The notes beneath the pieces were generated by a model. That model saw only the letters and a program-made list of their open reading frames with translations, made no database searches and was not told where the DNA came from. 64,000 nt of DNA, taken from contig NZ_CP017990.1 of NCBI RefSeq assembly GCF_002208095.1, positions 496,001 through 560,000 on the forward strand. The letters run 5' to 3'. The DNA is from Enterobacter cloacae complex sp. ECNIH7. GTDB lineage: Bacteria; Pseudomonadota; Gammaproteobacteria; Enterobacterales; Enterobacteriaceae. The position numbers and the translations under genes are program-made. Positions 47,605 to 55,788 of the stretch are shown here, one piece after another. The first letter of the stretch is position 1. The number at the start of each line of letters is the position of its first letter.

Positions 47605-47904
47605 ATGAAAGAACAGTTCACAACCACGGTGAGAGTGAAGGGGAAGGGCGACGCCAAAGCGCGCGCCTTTGCCGACGCGCTCAACCACGTTCAGGCCGCG
47701 GTGATGAAAGCCTCACCGCATATCTTACTGCGTATTGAGCCACAGGATGTGCAGGTCGTTCAGGCGCAAGAAGCGGTGCGAAAAGAAGCCTTTCTGTTCT
47801 TCTTTCTGCGCCGGGAAAGACGCACCTACAGCGTGGAGCTGGATGTGACCGTCAACGTGACCGCCATCAATCTTGACCAGGTGGATTTCGTCACGCAACG
47901 CTGA
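47605..47904 (+). CDS. DUF4312-family protein
   Basis: Protein of 99 residues without membrane segments. It opens MKEQFTTTVRVKGKGDAKARAFADAL, then has a strand-rich second half (RRTYSVELDVTVNVTAIN) after a basic/aromatic stretch (KEAFLFFFLRRERR). The fold is not recognised. It lies between the SFCGS gene and the two membrane-protein genes and is expected to act with them. The start 2 nt after the previous stop was chosen over an out-of-context upstream ATG. Confidence 0.8.
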   Translation: MKEQFTTTVRVKGKGDAKARAFADALNHVQAAVMKASPHILLRIEPQDVQVVQAQEAVRKEAFLFFFLRRERRTYSVELDVTVNVTAINLDQVDFVTQR

Positions 47905-47926
47905 TTATTCATAAAAGGGCAGACTG

Positions 47927-48703
47927 ATGTTCTTAATTATATTAATAAAATCGCTCATCATTGGCGGCCTGGTTGGCGTCGGTGTCGGAGCCGGGGCTGC
48001 ACGCATGTTTCATGCGCCTACCACTCAGGGTATGGGCGCGTTTCGTACGTTGGGGGAACTGAACTCCTGTGAAGGGGATCCGGCGTCCCACTTCTCCTTT
48101 GGGTTAGGTTTCTTCTTTAACGCCTGGGCCTCTTCCGTGGCCGCAGGTGCCTTCACACAGGACGTTGACCACCGCATCATCCCGAACTGGGGTGCTGCTG
48201 CACTGATGATCAAAAACCGTAACGTCGGCGAAACGCTGCACGATCCCCGCAAAATGGCGATTGCCTGCGGCGTGATTGGCATGCTCGTCGTCACCTTCCT
48301 GAACCTGACCGCCTCCTCCGTGCCCGCTGCGCTTCAGGTCACCGCCGTGAAGGTGCTGGTACCGGCGGCAAACCTGCTGGTGAACACCGTCATGCCGGTG
48401 ATCTTCTGGCTGGCGGCCATCGACGCGGGTAAAAAATCGGGCTTCTGGGCCACCATCTTTGGCGGCGCGGCGCAGCTGATCATGGGCAACGCCGTACCGG
48501 GCCTGGTGCTGGGGATCCTGATCGGGAAAGGCGTGGAAGAGAGCGGCTGGAACCACGTCACCAAAGTGATGATGGCGGCGATCGTCCTGCTCTTCGTGCT
48601 GAGCGGCTTCTTCCGCGGCTTCGACATGAAGATGATCGAATCCTTCCATCTGACCGTGCCGAACTGGCTCGACATGATCCACAACTCGCTCAGCGGTAAA
48701 TAA
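47927..48703 (+). CDS. DUF4311-family membrane protein
   Basis: Inner-membrane protein of 258 residues with about six helices: LIILIKSLIIGGLVGVGVGAG, a conserved hydrophilic loop (FRTLGELNSCEGDPASHFSFG, about 39-59), FFFNAWASSVAAGAF, MAIACGVIGMLVVTFLNL, VLVPAANLLVNTVMPVIFWL, GNAVPGLVLGILIGKG and VMMAAIVLLFVLSGFF. The loop with Cys, Asp and His, and Asp55/Asp-His in FTQDVDHRIIPNWG could bind substrate or a metal. It is presumed to form a transporter with the DUF4310 protein encoded 13 nt downstream. No known transporter family was recognised. Confidence 0.85.
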   Translation: MFLIILIKSLIIGGLVGVGVGAGAARMFHAPTTQGMGAFRTLGELNSCEGDPASHFSFGLGFFFNAWASSVAAGAFTQDVDHRIIPNWGAAALMIKNRNVGETLHDPRKMAIACGVIGMLVVTFLNLTASSVPAALQVTAVKVLVPAANLLVNTVMPVIFWLAAIDAGKKSGFWATIFGGAAQLIMGNAVPGLVLGILIGKGVEESGWNHVTKVMMAAIVLLFVLSGFFRGFDMKMIESFHLTVPNWLDMIHNSLSGK

Positions 48704-48716
48704 CAGGAGCCTCTAA

Positions 48717-49358
48717 ATGGAACAGAATAAAGGTTTTTGGTATGCCGACTGGTCGTTCCCGATCTTCGTTGGCCTGCTCTCCTCCGGCGTGTTTGCCGGG
48801 ACGCACATGTACTACCTCTACGGCATCGGCGCGTTTAACGAAGTGGCCTTCGTGGCGATGCTGAAAGCGGGGATCGATACCGGCGTCTACGGCGCGGTGG
48901 CGGCGTTCGGCGCGAGCTTCCTGTTCGCCCGTATTATCGAAGGGTCGCTGGTCGGTATTCTCGACATCGGCGGCGCCATCCAGACCGGCGTGGGCCTCGG
49001 CGTTCCGGCGCTGCTGCTGGGCGCGGGCATCATGTTCCCGGTGACCAACTTCATTGCCGCGCTGATTACCGGCCTGGTGATTGGTCTGGCGATTGGCTAC
49101 GTCATCATCCTGGCGCGTAAGTTCACTATCAACCAGAGCAACTCCACCTACGGCGCAGACGTGATGATGGGCGCGGGCAACGCCTCCGGCCGCTTCCTCG
49201 GGCCGCTGATTATTCTCAGCGCCATGACCGCCTCCATTCCAATCGGCGTCGGCTCGCTGGTGGGTGCGCTGCTGTTCTACATCTGGCAGAAGCCGATTAC
49301 CGGTGGCGCTATCCTCGGTGCGATGATTCTGGGCTGGCTGTTCCCGGTCGCCCTTTAA
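48717..49358 (+). CDS. DUF4310-family membrane protein
   Basis: Inner-membrane protein of 213 residues with about six helices (WSFPIFVGLLSSGVFAGTHM, AGIDTGVYGAVAAFGASFLF, GVGLGVPALLLGAGIMFPV, FIAALITGLVIGLAIGYVII, FLGPLIILSAMTASIPIGVG, GAILGAMILGWLFPVAL). Gly-rich helices suggest tight packing, as in channels and exchangers. A loop between helices 4 and 5 (NQSNSTYGADVMMGAGNASGR) is hydrophilic and conserved-looking. It is adjacent to the DUF4311 gene and probably its membrane partner. Function not established. Confidence 0.85.
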   Translation: MEQNKGFWYADWSFPIFVGLLSSGVFAGTHMYYLYGIGAFNEVAFVAMLKAGIDTGVYGAVAAFGASFLFARIIEGSLVGILDIGGAIQTGVGLGVPALLLGAGIMFPVTNFIAALITGLVIGLAIGYVIILARKFTINQSNSTYGADVMMGAGNASGRFLGPLIILSAMTASIPIGVGSLVGALLFYIWQKPITGGAILGAMILGWLFPVAL

Positions 49359-49400
49359 TACCCGCGGGCGCTCCGGCGCCCGCCTTTTCAGGAGATCCTC

Positions 49401-50534
49401 ATGTTTGATTTACTCCTGCGCCGTGCGCGCCTCGCCGACGATACCCTGACCGATATCGCCATTCAGGACGGGAAGATTGCCGCGACGGGCGACATTGACG
49501 CTCCCGCTCGCAAGACGGTTGATCTTAACGGTGACGTGTTCGTCAGCGCAGGCTGGATTGACTCCCATGTACACTGCTATCCGAATTCCCCGATTTACCA
49601 CGACGAGCCGGACAGCGTGGGCATTGCCACCGGCGTCACCACCGTAGTGGACGCGGGCAGTACCGGGGCCGACGACGTGGACGATTTCTATGACATCACC
49701 CGCAGGGCCTCCACTGAGGTCTTTGCCCTGCTGAACATCTCCCGCGTGGGGCTGATTGCCCAGAACGAGCTGGCCAACATGGCCAATATTGACGCCGACG
49801 CGGTGAAGCAGGCGGTGACGCGCCACCCTGATTTTATCGTCGGCCTGAAGGCGCGCATGAGCAGCAGCGTGGTCGGTGAAAACGGCATCACGCCGCTGGA
49901 GCGTGCCAAAGCCATTCAGAAAGAGAACGGCGACCTGCCGCTGATGGTTCATATTGGCAACAACCCGCCGAACCTCGACGAGATTGCCGAGCTGCTGAGC
50001 TCCGGCGACATTATCACCCACTGCTATAACGGCAAGCCCAACCGCATTCTGACGTCGTCCGGCGAGCTGCGCGCCTCCATTTCCTCCGCCCTGAAGCGCG
50101 GCGTGCGTCTGGACGTCGGTCACGGCACGGCGAGCTTTAGCTTTGAGGTGGCAAAACGCGCCATCGCGATGGGTATTCTGCCGCACACCATCAGCTCGGA
50201 CATCTACTGCCGCAACCGCATCAACGGCCCGGTGGGCTCGCTGGCAAGCGTGATGTCGAAGTTTCTCGCCATCGGCATGTCGCTGCCGCAGGTGATTGAC
50301 TGCGTGACTGCGAACGCCGCCGACGGCCTGCGCCTGGTGCGCAAGGGCCGCATTCAGCCGGGTCTCGACGCCGACCTGACGCTGTTTACGCTTAAGCGCC
50401 AGCCGACGGTGCTGACGGATGCCGAAAATGACAGCCTGCAGGCTGAACACATTCTGGTGCCGCTTGCCGCGATCCGCGCGGGCAAGGGCTACATGACCGA
50501 ACAAGGGAGCACGGAACATGCCTTCGATTTATGA
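49401..50534 (+). CDS. Metal-dependent amidohydrolase/deacylase (EF_0837 type)
   Basis: Cytoplasmic enzyme of 377 residues of the amidohydrolase superfamily with a complete two-metal site: His56 and His58 (DSHVHCY), Lys150 for the bridging carbamate (VGLKARMSSS), His184 (VHIGNN), His207 (THCYNG) and Asp267 (SSDIYC). Related proteins remove N-acyl or O-acyl groups from amino-acid or hydroxy-acid derivatives. Followed by DgaE and DgaF, it most likely deacylates an N-acylated amino-sugar acid. It overlaps dgaE by 17 nt, so the two are coupled. Exact substrate unknown. Confidence 0.87.
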   Translation: MFDLLLRRARLADDTLTDIAIQDGKIAATGDIDAPARKTVDLNGDVFVSAGWIDSHVHCYPNSPIYHDEPDSVGIATGVTTVVDAGSTGADDVDDFYDITRRASTEVFALLNISRVGLIAQNELANMANIDADAVKQAVTRHPDFIVGLKARMSSSVVGENGITPLERAKAIQKENGDLPLMVHIGNNPPNLDEIAELLSSGDIITHCYNGKPNRILTSSGELRASISSALKRGVRLDVGHGTASFSFEVAKRAIAMGILPHTISSDIYCRNRINGPVGSLASVMSKFLAIGMSLPQVIDCVTANAADGLRLVRKGRIQPGLDADLTLFTLKRQPTVLTDAENDSLQAEHILVPLAAIRAGKGYMTEQGSTEHAFDL

Positions 50535-51636
50535 GAAGTACAACTTAAAGCAGGTGATCAATACCTCCGGCCGCATGACGGCGCTGGGCGTCTCCACGCC
50601 GCGCCCGGAAGTGGTGCAGGCGGCGATGGACGGCATGAATCACTATTTCGAGATGAAGGATCTGGTCAATAAAACCGGGGAATACATTGCGAAGCTGCTG
50701 GATGTAGAAGGCGCGACGGTGGTTTCCTGCGCGTCGGCGGGCATAGCCCAGTCGGTGGCGGCGGTGCTGGTCAAAGACAGCGACTGGCTGCTGGAAAACC
50801 TGCACGTGACCCCGATTGAGAACAACGAAATCGTCCTGCCGAAAGGCCACAACGTAAACTTTGGCGCGCCGGTGGGCACCATGGTGGCGCTGGGCGGCGG
50901 CAAGCTGGTGGAGGCGGGCTACGCCAACGAATGCTCTGCCGATCAGCTGGCGGCGGCGATCACCCCGCGCACGGCGGCGATCCTCTACATCAAATCTCAC
51001 CACTGCGTGCAGAAAAGCATGCTCAGCGTCGGGCAGGCGGCGGTGGTGGCGCGCAAGCACGATCTCCCGCTGATCGTCGATGCGGCGGCGGAAGAAGATT
51101 TGCACGCGTACTACCGATCCGGCGCCGATCTGGTGATCTACAGCGGCGCGAAGGCGATTGAAGGCCCAACCAGCGGGCTGGTGATCGGCAAAACCCAGTA
51201 CGTTGAGTGGGTGAAGCGTCAGACCGCGGGCATTGGCCGCGCGATGAAGGTCGGTAAAGAGGGGATCCTCGGTCTGACCTGCGCCATCGAACACTACCTT
51301 ACCGCGACCAAAGAGAGCGGGGCCGAGATGGTGGCGAAGATGACGCCGTTTATCGAGGCGCTCAACACCCTGAACGGCGTGACCGCTCGCGTGGTCTGGG
51401 ACAGCGCCGGTCGCGATATCGCCCGTACCGAGATTAAGTTCGACGAAGCCACGACCGGCGTCGGCACGGGCGATCTGGTGGCGAAGCTCAAGCAGGGCGA
51501 ATACGCCATTTACTTCCGTGGCTACAAGGCCAATGAAGGGATTATCGAGGCGGACGTGCGCAGCGTGAACGCTGACCAGCTGAACATCGTCTACCGCCGC
51601 ATTAGCGAAGTATTAGGACAGGAGAAAAAAGCATGA
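50518..51636 (+). CDS. DgaE-type PLP-dependent ammonia lyase
   Basis: Pyridoxal-phosphate enzyme of 372 residues (SelA-like, fold type I). In Salmonella, DgaE converts D-glucosaminate-6-phosphate to 2-keto-3-deoxygluconate-6-phosphate plus ammonia. Lys212 in VIYSGAKAIEGPTSG should hold the cofactor, and Asp188 in LPLIVDAAAEEDL its ring nitrogen. KSHHCVQKSMLS (159-170) is a likely substrate loop. It is coupled to the amidohydrolase upstream and to dgaF downstream (4-nt overlap). Whether the substrate is glucosaminate-6-P or another 2-amino acid is not shown. Confidence 0.87.
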   Translation: MPSIYEKYNLKQVINTSGRMTALGVSTPRPEVVQAAMDGMNHYFEMKDLVNKTGEYIAKLLDVEGATVVSCASAGIAQSVAAVLVKDSDWLLENLHVTPIENNEIVLPKGHNVNFGAPVGTMVALGGGKLVEAGYANECSADQLAAAITPRTAAILYIKSHHCVQKSMLSVGQAAVVARKHDLPLIVDAAAEEDLHAYYRSGADLVIYSGAKAIEGPTSGLVIGKTQYVEWVKRQTAGIGRAMKVGKEGILGLTCAIEHYLTATKESGAEMVAKMTPFIEALNTLNGVTARVVWDSAGRDIARTEIKFDEATTGVGTGDLVAKLKQGEYAIYFRGYKANEGIIEADVRSVNADQLNIVYRRISEVLGQEKKA

Positions 51637-52373
51637 AACTGACCCCTAACTTTTACCGTGACCGCGTCTGCCTGAACGTGCTGGCAGGATCGAAAGCCAA
51701 CGCCAGCGCCATTTACGAGGCGGCGGAAGGTCACGTGCTGGTGGGCGTGCTCTCCAAAAATTACCCGGACGTGGCGAGCGCCGTTGCCGACATGCGCGAA
51801 TACGCCGCGCTGATTGATAACGCGCTCTCCGTCGGCCTCGGCGCGGGGGATCCGAACCAGTCGGCGATGGTGAGCGAGATCTCCCGTCAGGTGCAGCCGC
51901 AGCACGTTAACCAGGTCTTTACCGGCGTGGCCACCAGCCGCGCGCTGCTGGGGCAGAATGAGTCGGTGGTCAACGGTCTGGTCTCTCCAACCGGCACCGT
52001 CGGGATGGTCAAAATCTCCACCGGACCGCTGAGCAGCAACGCTCCGGACGGCATTGTGCCGGTTGAAACCGCGATTGCCCTGCTGAAGGATTTCGGCGGC
52101 AGCTCCATCAAATACTTCCCGATGGGCGGCCTGAAGTGCCGTGACGAGTACAAAGCGGTGGCGGAAGCCTGCGCCCGTCACGACTTCTGGCTGGAGCCGA
52201 CCGGAGGTATCGATCTGGAAAACTATGAGGAGATCCTGCAGATCGCCCTCGACGCGGGCGTGAGCAAAATCATCCCGCATATCTACAGCTCGATTATCGA
52301 CAAAGCCAGCGGTGATACGCGTCCGGAAGATGTGCGTACGCTGCTGGCGATGACGAAGAAGCTGGTGAAGTAG
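51633..52373 (+). CDS. DgaF-type ketodeoxyphosphogluconate aldolase
   Basis: Class I aldolase of 246 residues expected to split 2-keto-3-deoxy-6-phosphogluconate to pyruvate and glyceraldehyde-3-phosphate. Lys160 in GGSSIKYFPMGGLK sits where KDPG aldolase has its Schiff-base Lys (VKFFPA). WLEPTGGIDLENY (near 198-210) gives the usual second-half phosphate-binding loop. It overlaps dgaE by 4 nt (ATGA), so lyase and aldolase are made together. It is a different family from Eda. Confidence 0.87.
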   Translation: MKLTPNFYRDRVCLNVLAGSKANASAIYEAAEGHVLVGVLSKNYPDVASAVADMREYAALIDNALSVGLGAGDPNQSAMVSEISRQVQPQHVNQVFTGVATSRALLGQNESVVNGLVSPTGTVGMVKISTGPLSSNAPDGIVPVETAIALLKDFGGSSIKYFPMGGLKCRDEYKAVAEACARHDFWLEPTGGIDLENYEEILQIALDAGVSKIIPHIYSSIIDKASGDTRPEDVRTLLAMTKKLVK

Positions 52374-52398
52374 AACTCACATATATACAGGAGCCACC

Positions 52399-53535
52399 AT
52401 GCACACCCGTACCCTGCTTGTTGCTTCACTCTCAATGTTCGCCAACGCCGCTATCGCCCAGACGCAGTACGCCTGGGTGGGCACCTACAACCCCAACGGC
52501 GAAGGGCTGTACCGCTTCACCGTTGACCCGCAAAGCGGCGCGCTGGCGAATAAAACGCTGGTGAGCAAGCTGCCGAACGCCGCGCAGCTGGCCGTCTCGC
52601 ACGACGGCAAAATGCTGTATCTGGCAAGCGAAGTGGAGCAGGGCGTGGTGCAGGCGCTGCGGGTGGGGGATAACGGCCAGCTGAGCGAGCTGAATCAGGT
52701 GGCCTCCGGCGGCGCGGGGCCGGTTTACCTGTCGCTGACGCCGAACGGTCGCCATCTTCTGGTGGCGAACTACGTCAGCGGATCTATCGCGGTGCTGCCC
52801 GTTAAAGCAGACGGCAGCCTGGGTGAGGCTACGGATAAGCATCAGGATCAGGGCGAGCCGGGCGCGGCGAAGCCGGAAGCGGCAGCGGAGGGCAGCTTTG
52901 CCATCAGCGATCATAACGGCCCACACGCGCACATGATCGCCGCCGATCCGAGCGGGAAATACGTCTTTTCTACCGATCTTGGGCTGGATCGCCTCTACCA
53001 GTACCGTTTTGACGATCGAACAGGAAAGCTGACGCCGAACGATCCGCCGTTTATCAATGCCTCCTCAAAAGGCGCCGGGCCGCGCCACTTTGTCTTTACG
53101 CCAAAAGGCGATGCCCTGTGGCTGATTAACGAAGAGGCGTCTACGCTCACCCATTATACCGTGAGCACCAACGGCACCTTAAAAGAGGGCAAAACGCTTT
53201 CAGCCCTGCCGGAAGGCTACAAAGGCACCAGCTTTGCTGCCGGGCTCGCATTAAGCGCCGACGGTAAACAGCTGTATGTGGCTAACCGTTTGCATAACAG
53301 CATCGGGCACTTTACCGTAACAGCGGAGGGAACGCTGACGCATCAGGACGACGTCTGGACGCGCGGCGACTACCCGCGCACCCTGACGCTCGATAAGCAG
53401 GGGCGCTGGCTGTACGTCATGAACCAGCGCAGCGACAACATCACCCGTTTCCGCGTGGCGCAGGGCGGGAAATTGAGCTTCGAGCCAGACTATACCCCGG
53501 TCGGCAGCCCATCCCAGATGGTCATTTCACCTTAA
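52399..53535 (+). CDS. Exported lactonase-family beta-propeller protein
   Basis: Protein of 378 residues of the YbhE/Pgl-like (seven-bladed propeller) lactonase family. A signal peptide (MHTRTLLVASLSMFANAAIA, cut before QTQYA) sends it to the periplasm, unlike cytoplasmic Pgl. Repeated blades read as in VSHDGKMLYLASEVEQG, SLTPNGRHLLVANYVSGS, ALSADGKQLYVANRLHNS, TLDKQGRWLYVMNQRSDN. It lies between dgaF and the regulator gene, so a plausible job is to open a sugar lactone before uptake. Activity not shown. Confidence 0.83.
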   Translation: MHTRTLLVASLSMFANAAIAQTQYAWVGTYNPNGEGLYRFTVDPQSGALANKTLVSKLPNAAQLAVSHDGKMLYLASEVEQGVVQALRVGDNGQLSELNQVASGGAGPVYLSLTPNGRHLLVANYVSGSIAVLPVKADGSLGEATDKHQDQGEPGAAKPEAAAEGSFAISDHNGPHAHMIAADPSGKYVFSTDLGLDRLYQYRFDDRTGKLTPNDPPFINASSKGAGPRHFVFTPKGDALWLINEEASTLTHYTVSTNGTLKEGKTLSALPEGYKGTSFAAGLALSADGKQLYVANRLHNSIGHFTVTAEGTLTHQDDVWTRGDYPRTLTLDKQGRWLYVMNQRSDNITRFRVAQGGKLSFEPDYTPVGSPSQMVISP

Positions 53536-53557
53536 GCTGTAATAAGAGGACAAGCCC

Positions 53558-55468
53558 GTGCGATTTCCGAACCAACGTTTAGCGCAACTGTTCGATCTGT
53601 TGCAAAACGAGACGCTGCCGCAGGACGAGCTGGCGCAGCGGCTGTCGGTCTCCACGCGAACCGTCCGTGCCGATATCACCGCCCTGAACGCGCTGCTGGC
53701 AGGCCACGGCGCGCAGTTTATATTGAGCCGGGGCAACGGCTATCAGCTCAAAATTGATGATGCCCAGCGCTACCAGCAGCTGCAGGCATCCCACCCGCGC
53801 GCGCTGCGTATTCCCCGGACCGGGCCGGAGCGCGTGCACTATCTGGTGGTGCGTTTTCTCACCTCGGCGTTTTCTCTTAAGCTGGAGGATCTGGCGGACG
53901 AGTGGTTCGTCAGCCGCGCCACGCTGCAAAGCGACATGGCCGAAGTCCGCGAGTGGTTCCACCGCTATAACCTGACGCTGGAAACGCGTCCTCGCCACGG
54001 CATGAAGCTGTTTGGCAGCGAGATGTCGACCCGCGCCTGCCTGACCGATCTGCTCTGGGAGCTTGCGCAGCAGGACAGCCTGAACCCGCTGGTGACCGAC
54101 GTGGCGCTGAATGCAGGCGTGGCGGAGCAGATGGTGCCCGTGCTGCACGAGGCGCTGACGCGTCATCACATCCGTCTGACAGACGAAGGCGAGCTGTTCC
54201 TGCGCCTGTACTGCGCGGTGTCGGTGCGGCGCATCAGCGAGGGCTATCCGCTGCCGGAATTCCACGCCGAAGACGTGGAAGAGAACGTGCGCGAGGCGGC
54301 GAAGGATATCGCCGTCACTATCCAGCAGCTGGCGGGCAAAGCGCTTTCACCTTCGGAGGAGAGCTGGCTGTGCGTGCACATTGCGGCGCGGCAGATTCAG
54401 GAGATTGCCCCGAGCGCAATTAACGCGGATGACGACGAAGCGCTGGTCAACTACATCCTGCGCTATATCAACACCCACTATAACTACAACCTGCTGAGCG
54501 ACGCGCAGCTGCACGCGGACCTGCTCACGCACATCAAAACCATGATCACCCGCGTGCGGTATCAAATCATGATCCCCAATCCGCTGCTGGATAACATCAA
54601 GCAGCACTACCCGATGGCGTGGGATATGACCTTGGCGGCGGTGTCGAGCTGGGGAAAATACACGCCTTATGTGATCAGCGAAAACGAAATCGGCTTCCTG
54701 GTGCTGCATATCGGCGTCGGGCTGGAGCGCCACTACAACATCGGCTACCAGCGTCAGCCGCGCGTGCTGCTGGTGTGCGACGCAGGTAATGCCATGGTCC
54801 GCATGATTGAAGCGGTGCTGCAGCGCAAGTACCCGCAAATTGAGGTGGCCCGCACGCTCACCCTGCGCGAGTACGAGCTGGCGGAAACGATTAGCGAAGA
54901 CTTTGTGATCGCCACCGCCCGCGTCAGCGAAAAGTCCAAACCGGTGGTGACGATCGCCCCGTTCCCGACCGATTACCAGTTAGAGCAGATCGGCAAGCTG
55001 GTGCTGGTGGACCGCACCCGCCCGTGGATGCTGGATAAATACTTCGACGCGGCCCATTTCCGCATTATCGACAAGCCCGTTGACCAGCAAACGCTGTTTC
55101 GCGAGCTGTGCGCGCAGCTTGAAGGCGAGGGGTTTGTCGGCGCGGAGTTCCTGGATTCGGTCGTTGAGCGTGAAGCCATCGTCAGCACCATGCTCGGCGA
55201 CGGCATCGCGCTGCCGCACTCCCTCGGCCTTTTAGCGCAGAAAACCGTGGTCTATACCGTCCTCGCCCCGCACGGCGTACAGTGGGGCGACGAAACCGCG
55301 CACGTCATCTTCCTGCTCGCCATCAGCAAAAGCGAATACGAAGAGGCGATGGCGATTTACGATATCTTCGTCACCTTCCTGCGTGAACGGGCGATGTCGC
55401 GGCTCTGTAGCTGCAGTGACTTTGCCGAATTTAAGGCGGTGGCAATGGAGAGTTTGAGTCGGTTTTGA
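53558..55468 (+). CDS. PRD-containing transcriptional activator with EIIB- and EIIA-like domains
   Basis: Regulator of 636 residues of the LicR/MtlR/ManR type. Two helix-turn-helix parts (5-45, LPQDELAQRLSVSTRTVRADI; 95-135) precede PRD1 (about 165-285, with His203/204 and His274) and PRD2 (about 295-395, with His319 and His384). A GatB-like EIIB part (VLLVCDAGNAMV, Cys407) and an EIIA-like part (GDGIALPHSLG, His554) follow. Its activity should be set by phosphorylation from the PTS. The GTG start at 53558 has AAGAGGA upstream. It probably drives the ten-gene locus through the palindrome at 46803. Confidence 0.9.
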   Translation: MRFPNQRLAQLFDLLQNETLPQDELAQRLSVSTRTVRADITALNALLAGHGAQFILSRGNGYQLKIDDAQRYQQLQASHPRALRIPRTGPERVHYLVVRFLTSAFSLKLEDLADEWFVSRATLQSDMAEVREWFHRYNLTLETRPRHGMKLFGSEMSTRACLTDLLWELAQQDSLNPLVTDVALNAGVAEQMVPVLHEALTRHHIRLTDEGELFLRLYCAVSVRRISEGYPLPEFHAEDVEENVREAAKDIAVTIQQLAGKALSPSEESWLCVHIAARQIQEIAPSAINADDDEALVNYILRYINTHYNYNLLSDAQLHADLLTHIKTMITRVRYQIMIPNPLLDNIKQHYPMAWDMTLAAVSSWGKYTPYVISENEIGFLVLHIGVGLERHYNIGYQRQPRVLLVCDAGNAMVRMIEAVLQRKYPQIEVARTLTLREYELAETISEDFVIATARVSEKSKPVVTIAPFPTDYQLEQIGKLVLVDRTRPWMLDKYFDAAHFRIIDKPVDQQTLFRELCAQLEGEGFVGAEFLDSVVEREAIVSTMLGDGIALPHSLGLLAQKTVVYTVLAPHGVQWGDETAHVIFLLAISKSEYEEAMAIYDIFVTFLRERAMSRLCSCSDFAEFKAVAMESLSRF

Positions 55469-55489
55469 GAGGCGTTATCCAGAATTCGA

Positions 55490-55522
55490 TGTAATGCGAA
55501 TGTAATGCTAAACTGCATTACA
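55490..55522. promoter_or_regulatory. RelBE operator
   Basis: TGTAATGC (55501-55508) and GCATTACA (55515-55522) form a perfect inverted repeat with a 6-nt centre. A third copy, TGTAATGC at 55490-55497, lies 11 nt upstream as a direct repeat. This layout suits cooperative RHH-antitoxin binding and autoregulation of relBE. Confidence 0.75.
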
Positions 55523-55545
55523 CATTCGATTTTACCGGAGGCATA

Positions 55546-55788
55546 ATGGCCACGCTGAACGTCCGTCTGGATGACAAACTCAAAAATGAGGCTTATGCCG
55601 TGCTGGAAAAACTCAATATCACCCCAACGGAAGCCGTGCGATTACTGTTTCAGTACGTCGCGGAGACGGGACGTATGCCGGTGAAAACGGTCACGATTAG
55701 CGACAGTGAAGATGCGCTGATACAGACGGTCCGGGAGCGACTGGCGAATCCGCAAAAGGGAATCAAGGTTAGTCTGGATGACTTATGA
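55546..55788 (+). CDS. relB: RelB/DinJ-family antitoxin
   Basis: Antitoxin of 80 residues. The N-terminal ribbon-helix-helix (MATLNVRLDDKLKNEAYAVLEKLNITPTEAVRLLFQYVAE) binds the operator. The C-terminal half (ALIQTVRERLANPQKGIKVSLDDL) wraps the toxin and ends like E. coli RelB. AGGAG-type ribosome site CGGAGG precedes the ATG. It overlaps relE by 11 nt. The same pair next to nrdG is recalled in Salmonella Typhimurium LT2. Confidence 0.92.
   Translation: MATLNVRLDDKLKNEAYAVLEKLNITPTEAVRLLFQYVAETGRMPVKTVTISDSEDALIQTVRERLANPQKGIKVSLDDL

Noticed and set aside
49410..50519. 369-codon - strand open frame
   Set aside because: Antisense to the metallo-amidohydrolase, which has all metal ligands; no domain seen in the antisense product.
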